From assembly GCA_019412865.1 (NCBI GenBank), contig DXOJ01000733.1:1-6622 (forward strand): 6,622 nt of DNA, in the 5' to 3' direction. Shown one piece after another: positions 1 to 6,622 of this stretch (position 1 is the stretch's first letter; each line of letters starts with the position of its first letter). A model generated the notes under the pieces. The model had not been told where the DNA came from, made no database searches, and was given only the letters and a program-made list of their open reading frames with translations. Position numbers and translations under genes: made by a program. This stretch comes from Bacteroides sp. Its GTDB lineage: Bacteria; Bacteroidota; Bacteroidia; Bacteroidales; Bacteroidaceae.

Positions 1-934
1 ATTTTAAATTTAATTGCAAAGATAAGGTGTCATTTAGTCTATAAGTTGTATTTGCTTCCTTATATAGTTCGCAATCAGCTTCCAGAGCTGTGTTGATAGC
101 TTCCTTGCATGCAATAGCAGCTTTATCCCATTTGGTAGCATCATAGGTGGAATTGAATAAATGTATTCCCTTATTATCTATAATATTAGCATAATCAGTA
201 TTTCCGTTGAATAAAGGACTTGCAGCTAATGTTAATAATTGGGCTTTTATTGCTAAAGCACCGGGACGCGTGATACGTCCGAGTTCTGTGGCTGCCTTTT
301 CTACTTTCAGAGGCAACTTTTCGGCTGCAATGGTTAATAATTCGCTGATGTAATTTACACACGAATCAACAGGTATACGATAAGTAGCCATTTCCGAAGC
401 TTCTGCTGACACGGGAAGGTTTTTATCTACAATTGGAATTGCACCGTAGGAGCGTAGTAATAAATAGTGATAGTAAGCTTTTAAAAACTCTACTTCTCCG
501 ATCCAACGTTCTCGTTCAATAGATTGTATATCGTGTACATCACCTATTTTTTCAAGAAAAGTATTACAATCACGAATACCTATAAACAAGTTAGTACCTC
601 TATTTGTACCGTCCCAGTAACCGCAAATAGGATTGTTAATATTTTGATTGCCAGTAATCAATCCCATATTAACGCGGTCAATGCCTCCTCCGTCAAATAT
701 ATGTATTTCGCCACTTCCCAACATTGCCGGATCATTGTCCGGATGATAGAAGTTCGGTAAATAGCTGTAACAGGTAAATAGGTATTTTTCCGCAGCTGCC
801 CTGTCTGCAAAAGCCATATCGATGGTTGGTATATTATCTGGTATAACATCCAGATAATTACAAGAAGTAGTACTTAGTGTCAAAACTAAAATACTGACTA
901 GTTTACTTATTTGTTTTTTTAATAATTTCTTCAT
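1..934 (-). CDS. SusD/RagB-like surface glycan-binding lipoprotein (3' end cut by window edge)
   Basis: The frame opens at the ATG at 934 and stays open for 311 codons to the window edge. SusD-like proteins are usually about 500-650 residues, so roughly the C-terminal half is missing. The N-terminus has a lysine-rich start (MKKLLKK), a hydrophobic stretch and a lipobox ending LSTTSC, which predicts lipidation at Cys25. The mature start, CNYLDVIPDN, is typical of SusD-like proteins. Further family marks are GEVEFLKAYYHYLLLRSYG (about residues 146-164), matching the conserved helical region of the N-terminal SusD-like domain, and RITRPGALAIKAQ followed by AASPLFNG (about 220-244), another common block. 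Family members sit on the outer membrane as a lid over their SusC partner and bind glycans. Here the start lies 26 nt after the susC-like stop, so the two genes are almost certainly one transcript. There is no clear Shine-Dalgarno sequence, only AT-rich DNA before the ATG, as is common in Bacteroides. The ligand cannot be predicted. Confidence 0.96.
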   Translation of the reverse strand, partial: MKKLLKKQISKLVSILVLTLSTTSCNYLDVIPDNIPTIDMAFADRAAAEKYLFTCYSYLPNFYHPDNDPAMLGSGEIHIFDGGGIDRVNMGLITGNQNINNPICGYWDGTNRGTNLFIGIRDCNTFLEKIGDVHDIQSIERERWIGEVEFLKAYYHYLLLRSYGAIPIVDKNLPVSAEASEMATYRIPVDSCVNYISELLTIAAEKLPLKVEKAATELGRITRPGALAIKAQLLTLAASPLFNGNTDYANIIDNKGIHLFNSTYDATKWDKAAIACKEAINTALEADCELYKEANTTYRLNDTLSLQLNLK

Positions 935-960
935 GTTATTCTAATTTATAAGTACCTATT

Positions 961-3900
961 TTAGAAATTAACTTGGATGCCGGCATTCACTACTCTTTGT
1001 ACTGGGTATCCCAGTCCTCCGCCTCCCATTTCAGGATCCCATAGCTTAAACTTGCTAAATGTAAGCAAATTGGTACCGCTTAAATAGATACGTACCATAT
1101 CAAGATGGATCTTCTGTGTCTTCTTTTTAGGGACAGTATAGCCTATTTCTGCTGATTTTAAACGTAAAAATGAACCATCACGCATAAACCATGTACTTGT
1201 TTGCATATTGTTTTCTACCGTTTTTTCAGATAATCGCGGCCAAAGGGCATAGATGTTTCTATTGTCTTCTGACCAATGATCATCGGCATAAGCTTTCAGT
1301 AATGCACGTTGTTTACCTAAAAATGGTGATGTGTCACTTGGATTGATCCAGAATGAGGAGCGGGCAGAGCCTTGGAAAAATACGGAAGCGTCAAAGCCCT
1401 TCCAACCGCATGATAATCCGAAACCATATATGATTTCCGGTACTACCGGATATCCGATGGGAACTTTGTCTAATTCAGTAATCTGTCCATCGTGATTGAT
1501 ATCTTTGTATTTAATATCGCCTGCCATGGTCGAGACATCTCCACCGAAATTTTGTACAGGAGAGTTGGCTACATCATATTCGTCTACAAAAAGACGCTCA
1601 GCAACATATCCCCAAGTTTGTTGTAAAGAACGTCCTACATGAGATTGCCATGGCATATCTTCATAATTAGCCTCTTCATATACCTTGTACTCGCTTGTTG
1701 CATACGTGAAATTGCCACGTCCTGTCATCCAAAAGCCGTTAGAAAAGTACTGGTTATAGTCAACTGCTACTTCAAAGCCTTTGCCTGAAGCCTCACCTAC
1801 ATTTGCTCTTGTGGCAGCTTGTAATCCCATGCTTGACGGAACTGAAGCTCTGTCCATGAGAATATTAGTTCTATGTTCTGAAAAGAAATCAGCCTGTATT
1901 TCAAATTTATCCAATATACTTAATTCAATTCCTAAATTTGTTTTATAAGCCGTTTCCCAACCAATTTCTTCATTTTCATATCTGCTGATTGATACACCTG
2001 GGCGGGAATAAGCTCCTTCTGTCCCGAAATTCATCCCTTTACCACCATCATTAAGATTTACATTTGATAAATAAAAGAACCTATCTTGTTCACTACCAAT
2101 CTGGTCATTACCAACTAAACCATAGGTTGCCTTAATTTTCACTTTAGGAAGAATTTTACTTAAGCTACTGTTTTTGTAGAAGTTCTCATTCGAAATAAGA
2201 TAACCTGCACCGACTGAGGGGAAGAATCCCCAGCGATTTTTTTTAGCAAAACGTTCGGAGCCGTTGTATCCAAAATTAGCTTCGAACAAATATCTATTGT
2301 CATACGCATAGGTAAGACGTCCTGCTAGTCCCATATTGCGAAATGGGAGTGATGATTGTAAATCTCCTGCATTTCCTTCCAAGTAGTTACGCATTGTATA
2401 AACAAATAGTCCGGTTACGTCATGCTTTTTTGCAAAAGTGTGTGAGTAGTCTATAGCTGCTTCCATATACATTGCAGCATTTACGTTTTTTTGCCCTTCG
2501 CTATAGCCTAATGCTTCTGAACCTTCATTCAGAGATTCAAGTGTGTATGCATCATTATATTTGTCATAAACACCTATTGCATAATAATAAGGAGAATAGC
2601 TTCGTGATATATCGAAATATGTATAGCGGGTAGTATTGACCATAGCACGCATTGTAAGTCCTTCCAGCAGAAAATCCAGTTTCTGCTTCAGTTCTACTTG
2701 TGCCATAATATTGGAACTGGAATAATCTTTATATCCTTTTACCATTTCTGCATAAGGATTGAGATAATTTCCGTTTTCTGCATTTCCGAACAATATATTT
2801 TTGGTTTTTATATTCTTTTCATCCGGTTGGAATACTGCTGGGAAAAGTACAGGATTGGCCCACATCACCTTTTTATACAATTCGCTGCCACCGTCTATTG
2901 GTCCGGTATAGTCGTCAAAATTTCCAAGGAAACGCAGTGCGACTTCTGGGGTAGGAGTTAGATTAATATTGACGTTGGAACGTAAATTATAATTCATCAA
3001 ATTGATGTTGTTATTGAAATTATTCTTTCCATCGACTTTCAAAACTCCATTATCTTGATTGACTGTTGCCGAGATATAGTAACGTGCTACTTTGCCACCA
3101 CCACTTACGCTAAAGTTGAAACGTTCATTCAGTGTAAAGTCTTTAAAAAGTAGTTCACGCCAGTCGTTAGCCGGATAAACCATCGGATTTTTGCCTGCTA
3201 TGGTATTGGCTATTTTAGATTCACTATATGGAACCAGTCCCAATGGATTACGTGTTCTGACCGCTTCATTGTGCAGTTTCATATAAGTGATAGGATCTGC
3301 TAATTCTACATTTCTGGTAGGTGCAGACATAGATGTTTCAAAACGGGCCGAGACATTTACTTTTCCTTCTTTTCCTTCTTTAGTGGTTACCAGAATGACT
3401 CCATTGGCACCACGCGAACCATACAATGCGGAGCCTGTTGCATCCTTCATAATAGAAAAACTGGCAATATCATCCGGTTGCAGACGTGCGAGATCTGTGC
3501 TGGACATCTCTACATTATCTATTAAAATCAATGGATCTTTTTTGGATTCTGCACCGAAGGAGGTGATACCGCGTACGAAAAACTGTGCGTTATCTTGTCC
3601 GGGTTCTCCACTACGTTGATAAGAAATAATTCCTGCCATACGGCCGGCTAAGGCAGTAGTCAAGTTACTTGAAGGGACTTTTAATTCTGCAGGTTTAATA
3701 GTACTGATAGAACTGACAACGCTTGATTTTTTCTGTTTGGCAAAAGCTACTACTTGTACTTCGTCCAATTCGTCTGCATTCTCTTTTAAGGTAATGACTA
3801 TTTCTTTGGTAGATTCTGCGATAATAGTCTGTGGTTGCATACCAACGAAAGAGATTTCTAATTTCTCGCCTTTATTAACGTCAATAGAAAATGTTCCGTC

Positions 3901-4143
3901 CATGTCGGTTGTCACTCCTCTTGGACTTTTGGCGACTTGAATGGATGCACCGGGTAAAGGCTCCCCATTTGCATCTATTACCTTACCTGAAACTTTAATT
4001 TTTGTTTGCTCTACACTTGTTATACTCTTGGATTTGTCGGTTTGTCCCTGTACGGCCATACAAGGTTGGCAAATACTGCCGGAGAGACAAAGGAATAATC
4101 CCGAAGTTTGAAGAGCTTTCACTACAAATTTTCGCTTTCTCAT
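961..4143 (-). CDS. SusC/RagA-like TonB-dependent outer-membrane receptor
   Basis: Complete protein of 1060 residues, a normal length for the family. A basic start (MRKRK) and hydrophobic core form a signal peptide, probably cleaved after Ala30 (CMA|VQ). Residues about 49-120 are a carboxypeptidase-D-like regulatory domain (KVSGKVIDANGEPLPGASIQV). It is followed by a TonB-box-like stretch, DELDEVQVVAF (about 124-134), and the plug domain (about 138-260) with the SusC signature around RGITSFGAESKKDPLILIDN and the block ALYGSRGANGVILVTTKEG. The rest is the outer-membrane beta-barrel, ending in VNAGIQVNF with the usual terminal aromatic residue. DINHDGQITELD (881-892) has the spacing of an EF-hand-like calcium loop, which is frequent in this family. 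There is no N-terminal STN domain, so sigma/anti-sigma signalling through this receptor is unlikely. It should import a SusD-captured ligand using TonB energy. The ATG at 4143 is chosen because it gives the signal peptide; another ATG at 4153 is out of frame. Confidence 0.97.
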   Translation of the reverse strand: MRKRKFVVKALQTSGLFLCLSGSICQPCMAVQGQTDKSKSITSVEQTKIKVSGKVIDANGEPLPGASIQVAKSPRGVTTDMDGTFSIDVNKGEKLEISFVGMQPQTIIAESTKEIVITLKENADELDEVQVVAFAKQKKSSVVSSISTIKPAELKVPSSNLTTALAGRMAGIISYQRSGEPGQDNAQFFVRGITSFGAESKKDPLILIDNVEMSSTDLARLQPDDIASFSIMKDATGSALYGSRGANGVILVTTKEGKEGKVNVSARFETSMSAPTRNVELADPITYMKLHNEAVRTRNPLGLVPYSESKIANTIAGKNPMVYPANDWRELLFKDFTLNERFNFSVSGGGKVARYYISATVNQDNGVLKVDGKNNFNNNINLMNYNLRSNVNINLTPTPEVALRFLGNFDDYTGPIDGGSELYKKVMWANPVLFPAVFQPDEKNIKTKNILFGNAENGNYLNPYAEMVKGYKDYSSSNIMAQVELKQKLDFLLEGLTMRAMVNTTRYTYFDISRSYSPYYYAIGVYDKYNDAYTLESLNEGSEALGYSEGQKNVNAAMYMEAAIDYSHTFAKKHDVTGLFVYTMRNYLEGNAGDLQSSLPFRNMGLAGRLTYAYDNRYLFEANFGYNGSERFAKKNRWGFFPSVGAGYLISNENFYKNSSLSKILPKVKIKATYGLVGNDQIGSEQDRFFYLSNVNLNDGGKGMNFGTEGAYSRPGVSISRYENEEIGWETAYKTNLGIELSILDKFEIQADFFSEHRTNILMDRASVPSSMGLQAATRANVGEASGKGFEVAVDYNQYFSNGFWMTGRGNFTYATSEYKVYEEANYEDMPWQSHVGRSLQQTWGYVAERLFVDEYDVANSPVQNFGGDVSTMAGDIKYKDINHDGQITELDKVPIGYPVVPEIIYGFGLSCGWKGFDASVFFQGSARSSFWINPSDTSPFLGKQRALLKAYADDHWSEDNRNIYALWPRLSEKTVENNMQTSTWFMRDGSFLRLKSAEIGYTVPKKKTQKIHLDMVRIYLSGTNLLTFSKFKLWDPEMGGGGLGYPVQRVVNAGIQVNF

Positions 4144-4177
4144 AATACTTCATTATAAAATTAACATAAGATTAATA

Positions 4178-4196
4178 CATCCTCGGCGTAAGGATG
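4178..4196 (-). promoter_or_regulatory. Short hairpin in the predicted susC mRNA leader
   Basis: On the minus strand CATCCT and AGGATG are exact reverse complements around a 7-nt loop (TACGCCG). This gives a 6-bp stem that starts almost at the transcript start predicted from the TACTTTTG element. It is the only GC-richer island in an otherwise AT-rich intergenic region. It could protect the 5' end of the message, bind a small RNA, or be a DNA-level site; the sequence does not decide. A 6-bp stem is short enough that chance cannot be excluded. Confidence 0.35.
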
Positions 4197-4200
4197 AGAA

Positions 4201-4208
4201 CAAAAGTA
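4201..4208 (-). promoter_or_regulatory. Putative Bacteroides-type -7 promoter element for the susC-susD operon
   Basis: The minus strand reads TACTTTTG, an exact match to the Bacteroides primary-sigma consensus TAnnTTTG. It lies 57 nt upstream of the susC-like ATG, which predicts a transcript start near 4197 and a leader of about 50-55 nt. The partner -33 TTTG expected 19-21 nt further upstream is absent: the three possible tetramers read TCCA, ATCC and AATC. This would fit a promoter that needs an activator. Found by motif matching only. Confidence 0.55.
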
Positions 4209-4232
4209 TGGATGTTGTATTAAGAGATGGAT

Positions 4233-4268
4233 TAAAAAAGGGTTAATGACTTTATTAACCCTTTTTTA
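4233..4268 (-). terminator. Perfect 15-bp inverted repeat with T-tract: likely terminator of the regulator gene, possibly also an operator
   Basis: The arms 4233-4247 and 4254-4268 are exact reverse complements around a 6-nt loop (4248-4253). The core is AAAAAAGGGTTAAT facing ATTAACCCTTTTTT. It begins 48 nt after the regulator's stop codon. Transcribed from the minus strand it would form a hairpin followed by six U residues, the layout of an intrinsic terminator, and it is symmetric enough to work on either strand. The stem has only three G-C pairs, so termination may be leaky and allow read-through into the susC-like gene. Its inner edge lies 24 nt upstream of the putative -7 element of the susC promoter, so it could equally be a protein-binding palindrome. 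Confidence 0.6.
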
Positions 4269-4274
4269 TCTTAT

Positions 4275-4293
4275 TAATCTGTAGATAATCTGT
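4275..4293 (-). repeat. Direct repeat ACAGATTA x2 with an 11-bp period (candidate activator site)
   Basis: The minus strand carries ACAGATTA at 4293-4286 and again at 4282-4275, separated by TCT, so the copies lie on the same face of the helix one turn apart. Read as heptamers they are separated by 4 bp, the arrangement known for SARP-family binding sites in Streptomyces. The adjacent gene encodes a SARP-like output domain, so this is a candidate binding site. It lies about 67 bp upstream of the putative -7 element, further than in classical SARP promoters, and the short repeat could be chance in AT-rich DNA. Confidence 0.4.
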
Positions 4294-4316
4294 TGTATAA
4301 TAGTGTTTTATGTGAA

Positions 4317-6622
4317 TTATGTTTTTAGAGTAGGAGAAGAAATATTTTCATATTTCACAGTGTATTCTTCATTCATTGCTTTCTTATAAGTAGTTATAAA
4401 TGAATTATATCGTTTCAATGCTTCTGTTGGATGGTTTAATTTCTGATAAGAGCCAACCGCATAATACAGTGCCTGTTCTGATAAAGGATCGACCGAAGTC
4501 CATACATTACATAGACGTATCACCAAAGTAAAATGTGCGGCCTTATATGCTTTATCTATTTCGGAAGGAATTATAGTTAGAATATGTTCTTCTATTTTGT
4601 GTTTGTAATAATCGAATAATTCATGGTCAATACCATTTAAGAATTTACCTCTTACTAATATTTTCAGTAATTTGTCTATAACTTCTTTATCTAGGGTAAT
4701 CACTTTTTCGTTTTTCAGTAGATGGGAAAATCGTACATAGTCACAATAGAAATCATCTTGAAATTCCAGATGGAAGCGTCCTTTTTCATAAACAAGTTCT
4801 ATTCCGTCTATTTCTTGCAATAATTTTCTGATGTGGTTGATGGTCACTCCTTTTAGGTTCTTCACTTTATCATCTGTTTTTTCGGGCCAGAAAAGTTCGT
4901 TCATATCTGATGATAATACCCCATCTCCTGATACACTATTCAGTAAGATATACAGAAAAATGGTGCGTAATTTGGGACTGAATAAATAGGTGATATCTTT
5001 TCCATTACGGTCTAATACGGCAAATGTTCCCCAAAGATAAATAGCATTTCGATTTCTGAAATGAACTTCCATGATCTCCAAAGTTGCCTCATTGGGAGAA
5101 TCAGCAATCTGTGTATCTTTGGGAACGTTTAATTTATTCTCTGTTGGAAATGATTCTATGATAGTTGTACATGTTGCTGATCTTTTTCTTTTTCGCGAAA
5201 TAAAATAGAAAGAGAATAATCCAAATATAGTAATGACAATCATGACAATACTATATTTCAGCCAGAATATATCTTTTGTTTTTCTTAAGTCATAGTATCT
5301 CACTGCTTCTAATGAAACTGGCGGTGCTACTAAAGAATAAATTCGAGTGGTTGTTTCTCCGAATTTTTCAAATTCTTGTATAGAGCAATAGAACTTCCCT
5401 AGTTCATCATCATAATAAAGATTAGCATTGGTCGCTATTTCTTCCGAGATCATTGGTATACTATCTCCTAATGCTTCATAAGTTCCGTTTGCTATCTCCA
5501 TTCGGTATAGTTGCAGATATGAATGAGGTATGTATTCCGGATAACCTAGAAAATAAATAGACTTTTCATCTTTAGATAGTATCATATTACGTGCAACGAT
5601 TCTGTTCATTTTGGGAGGGGGATGATTCCAAAGTTTGCGGATAGTATGTTTTTCCATATCTATCTGATACAAATCATAGAAATATTCGAGTCCGATGTTT
5701 TGATCACCCGACTCATTCCCTTTACCTCCATAGACATATATGCGTTTATAATCAGGAGAAACTGCCATGCCTGCAAAAAAACGGGGAAGGATTCTGTCTC
5801 CGGAAAAGTGTATTGTATCCCAACGGTTCAAGCCAATATCGTAAGAAAGAAACATATCACTATAACTTCGGTTACCATAACCGCCAAAGATCAATAGTTT
5901 CTTTTTAGCCGGATGATAGAATCCACAATGATGATGGGCATATAAATAAGGGGCAGAGGCATCATTTTTAATTTCTTCCCATTCTGTAGTGAGCGTTGAT
6001 AAGCGAGATATCATTTTACCTTCTGTCAGTTCATATGCATATACATTACTTGTCTCCTCATCTAAAAAGTTCATTCCTAAGCGTAGATTGATAGTCGGGC
6101 TATTAAAGTAAGGTTTGGCTGTTGATTCTTTCGTGTACCAATTATACGTAATTAATGAGTCTTCATTGTAAATGAACATCTTTTGGTGTCTTTTGTCAAA
6201 GACGAATCCGGCAGGAGAAGCCGAAGAATAGTTAAAGCATGGTTCCCAATAGTATGATTGGTTAATCAGCCAAACTGGATTTTTTACGTGTCCGATAATG
6301 TTTCCCTCTGCATCGTGTACTTCTTCACTATGGCTTTCATTCAACGGCATACGCCAAGTCTTTTTTCCATTAGAGACGGAGAGGTTACGAATGGAGAAAG
6401 AGGCTATTTCCAGAATGTAGTCGCACATTCCAAAATAAAGCTGCGGAGAGAAAAATTCATCCTGTAATCCTATATCTTTTATCTGTACACTATCATTACC
6501 TATTCTGATATCAGCCTGATTTAGCTTGGGGTGAATACGCAGAGATATGGGAATCCATTTACATTTTATATCATTTCCTTTGAAATCTGTTGTGTGATAT
6601 ATTTTTTTTCCATCTTCAGAAA
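4317..6622 (-). CDS. Membrane-bound LamG-Kelch-TM-winged-helix/BTAD (SARP-like) transcription regulator (5' end cut by window edge)
   Basis: The frame is open from the right edge to the TAA at 4317-4319, with 767 residues visible. The Met at 6428 is internal: 64 more codons precede it in frame and continue a beta-rich domain (for example KWIPISLRIHP, SPQLYFG, FSIRNLSV) resembling the end of a LamG/concanavalin-like fold. Counting from that Met, about 55-365 is a Kelch-like beta-propeller with repeated motifs such as LLIFGGYGN, YDIGLNRWDTI, RIYVYGGKGN and YQIDMEKHTIRKLW. Residues 388-410 form one transmembrane helix, followed by SRKRKR, which places the C-terminus in the cytoplasm. About 463-556 fits an OmpR/SARP-type winged helix (YLWGTFAVLDRNG, LFWPEK, NLKGVTINHIRKLL, VYEKGRFHLEF). 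About 558-690 is helical with a TPR-like end, resembling the BTAD domain. No kinase or receiver domain is visible. Its position just upstream of susC/susD suggests it is their ligand-responsive activator (inference). Fold assignments are from motif recognition only: most secure for the winged helix and TM, moderate for Kelch, tentative for LamG. Confidence 0.87.
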   Translation of the reverse strand, partial: SEDGKKIYHTTDFKGNDIKCKWIPISLRIHPKLNQADIRIGNDSVQIKDIGLQDEFFSPQLYFGMCDYILEIASFSIRNLSVSNGKKTWRMPLNESHSEEVHDAEGNIIGHVKNPVWLINQSYYWEPCFNYSSASPAGFVFDKRHQKMFIYNEDSLITYNWYTKESTAKPYFNSPTINLRLGMNFLDEETSNVYAYELTEGKMISRLSTLTTEWEEIKNDASAPYLYAHHHCGFYHPAKKKLLIFGGYGNRSYSDMFLSYDIGLNRWDTIHFSGDRILPRFFAGMAVSPDYKRIYVYGGKGNESGDQNIGLEYFYDLYQIDMEKHTIRKLWNHPPPKMNRIVARNMILSKDEKSIYFLGYPEYIPHSYLQLYRMEIANGTYEALGDSIPMISEEIATNANLYYDDELGKFYCSIQEFEKFGETTTRIYSLVAPPVSLEAVRYYDLRKTKDIFWLKYSIVMIVITIFGLFSFYFISRKRKRSATCTTIIESFPTENKLNVPKDTQIADSPNEATLEIMEVHFRNRNAIYLWGTFAVLDRNGKDITYLFSPKLRTIFLYILLNSVSGDGVLSSDMNELFWPEKTDDKVKNLKGVTINHIRKLLQEIDGIELVYEKGRFHLEFQDDFYCDYVRFSHLLKNEKVITLDKEVIDKLLKILVRGKFLNGIDHELFDYYKHKIEEHILTIIPSEIDKAYKAAHFTLVIRLCNVWTSVDPLSEQALYYAVGSYQKLNHPTEALKRYNSFITTYKKAMNEEYTVKYENISSPTLKT

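Noticed and set aside
524..849. Short open frames on both strands over the SusD-like N-terminal region
   Set aside because: They overlap the SusD-like coding frame, which is supported by a lipobox and family motifs. Their translations are low-complexity or motif-free.
1482..1517. EF-hand-like loop DINHDGQITELD in the SusC-like protein as a special calcium switch
   Set aside because: This type of loop recurs at the same place in many SusC-like proteins, so it is a family trait and not a peculiarity of this locus.
2237..2244. Run of eight T (A8 in coding sense) in the susC-like gene, and a similar run at 6602-6609 in the regulator gene, considered as slippage or phase-variation sites
   Set aside because: Both runs encode ordinary in-frame lysine codons within intact genes, A-runs are common in AT-rich Bacteroides genes, and no alternative frame or frameshift signal accompanies them.
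3287..3619. Plus-strand open frame of 110 residues opposite the SusC plug domain
   Set aside because: It lies wholly antisense to a strongly conserved coding region and shows no domain or translation signal. The other plus-strand open frames at 2698-2961, 3737-3940, 5622-5897 and 6258-6467 are rejected for the same reason.
3995..4153. 52-residue ORF on the minus strand starting at an ATG 10 nt upstream of the susC start, in another frame
   Set aside because: It overlaps the susC signal-peptide region out of frame, has no recognisable motif and no ribosome-binding site better than that of susC. Treated as chance; ribosome profiling would be needed to revive it as a regulatory upstream ORF.
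4317..6428. Reading the Met at 6428 as the regulator's start codon
   Set aside because: The same frame continues upstream without a stop for 64 codons to the window edge and encodes protein-like beta-strand sequence that continues smoothly into the residues after this Met. The gene is truncated by the window, not started at 6428.

Overview
The window reads as one co-directional block on the minus strand from a Bacteroidota genome, most likely Bacteroides or a close relative. The evidence is a SusC/RagA-type TonB-dependent receptor followed by a SusD-type lipoprotein, AT-rich DNA, start sites without strong Shine-Dalgarno sequences, and a promoter element of the Bacteroides TAnnTTTG type. SusC/SusD pairs are the hallmark of polysaccharide utilization loci (PULs).

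Layout in the direction of transcription (high to low coordinates): (1) 6622-4317, the 3' part of a large membrane-bound transcription regulator that runs off the right edge. It has the end of a LamG/concanavalin-like domain, a Kelch-type beta-propeller, one transmembrane helix, then a cytoplasmic winged helix and a BTAD-like helical domain (SARP-like output). (2) 4316-4144, a 173-bp intergenic region holding an 11-bp-period direct repeat, a perfect 15-bp inverted repeat (terminator and/or operator), a TAnnTTTG promoter element and a short leader hairpin. (3) 4143-961, a complete 1060-residue SusC-like receptor. (4) 934-1, the first 311 codons of a SusD-like lipoprotein, which runs off the left edge.

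Proposed joint function (inference): the SusD-like lipoprotein captures a ligand, probably a glycan, at the cell surface. The SusC-like protein imports it in a TonB-dependent way. The LamG-Kelch regulator senses a ligand in the periplasm and, through its cytoplasmic winged helix, activates the susC-susD promoter directly downstream of its own gene. The substrate cannot be read from this window because no glycan-degrading enzyme is present. The SusC/SusD pair is ordinary for this phylum. The part worth attention is the regulator, which is neither a hybrid two-component system, nor an ECF-sigma/anti-sigma pair, nor a SusR-type protein, together with the repeat-rich control region it abuts. The plus strand contains no credible gene.
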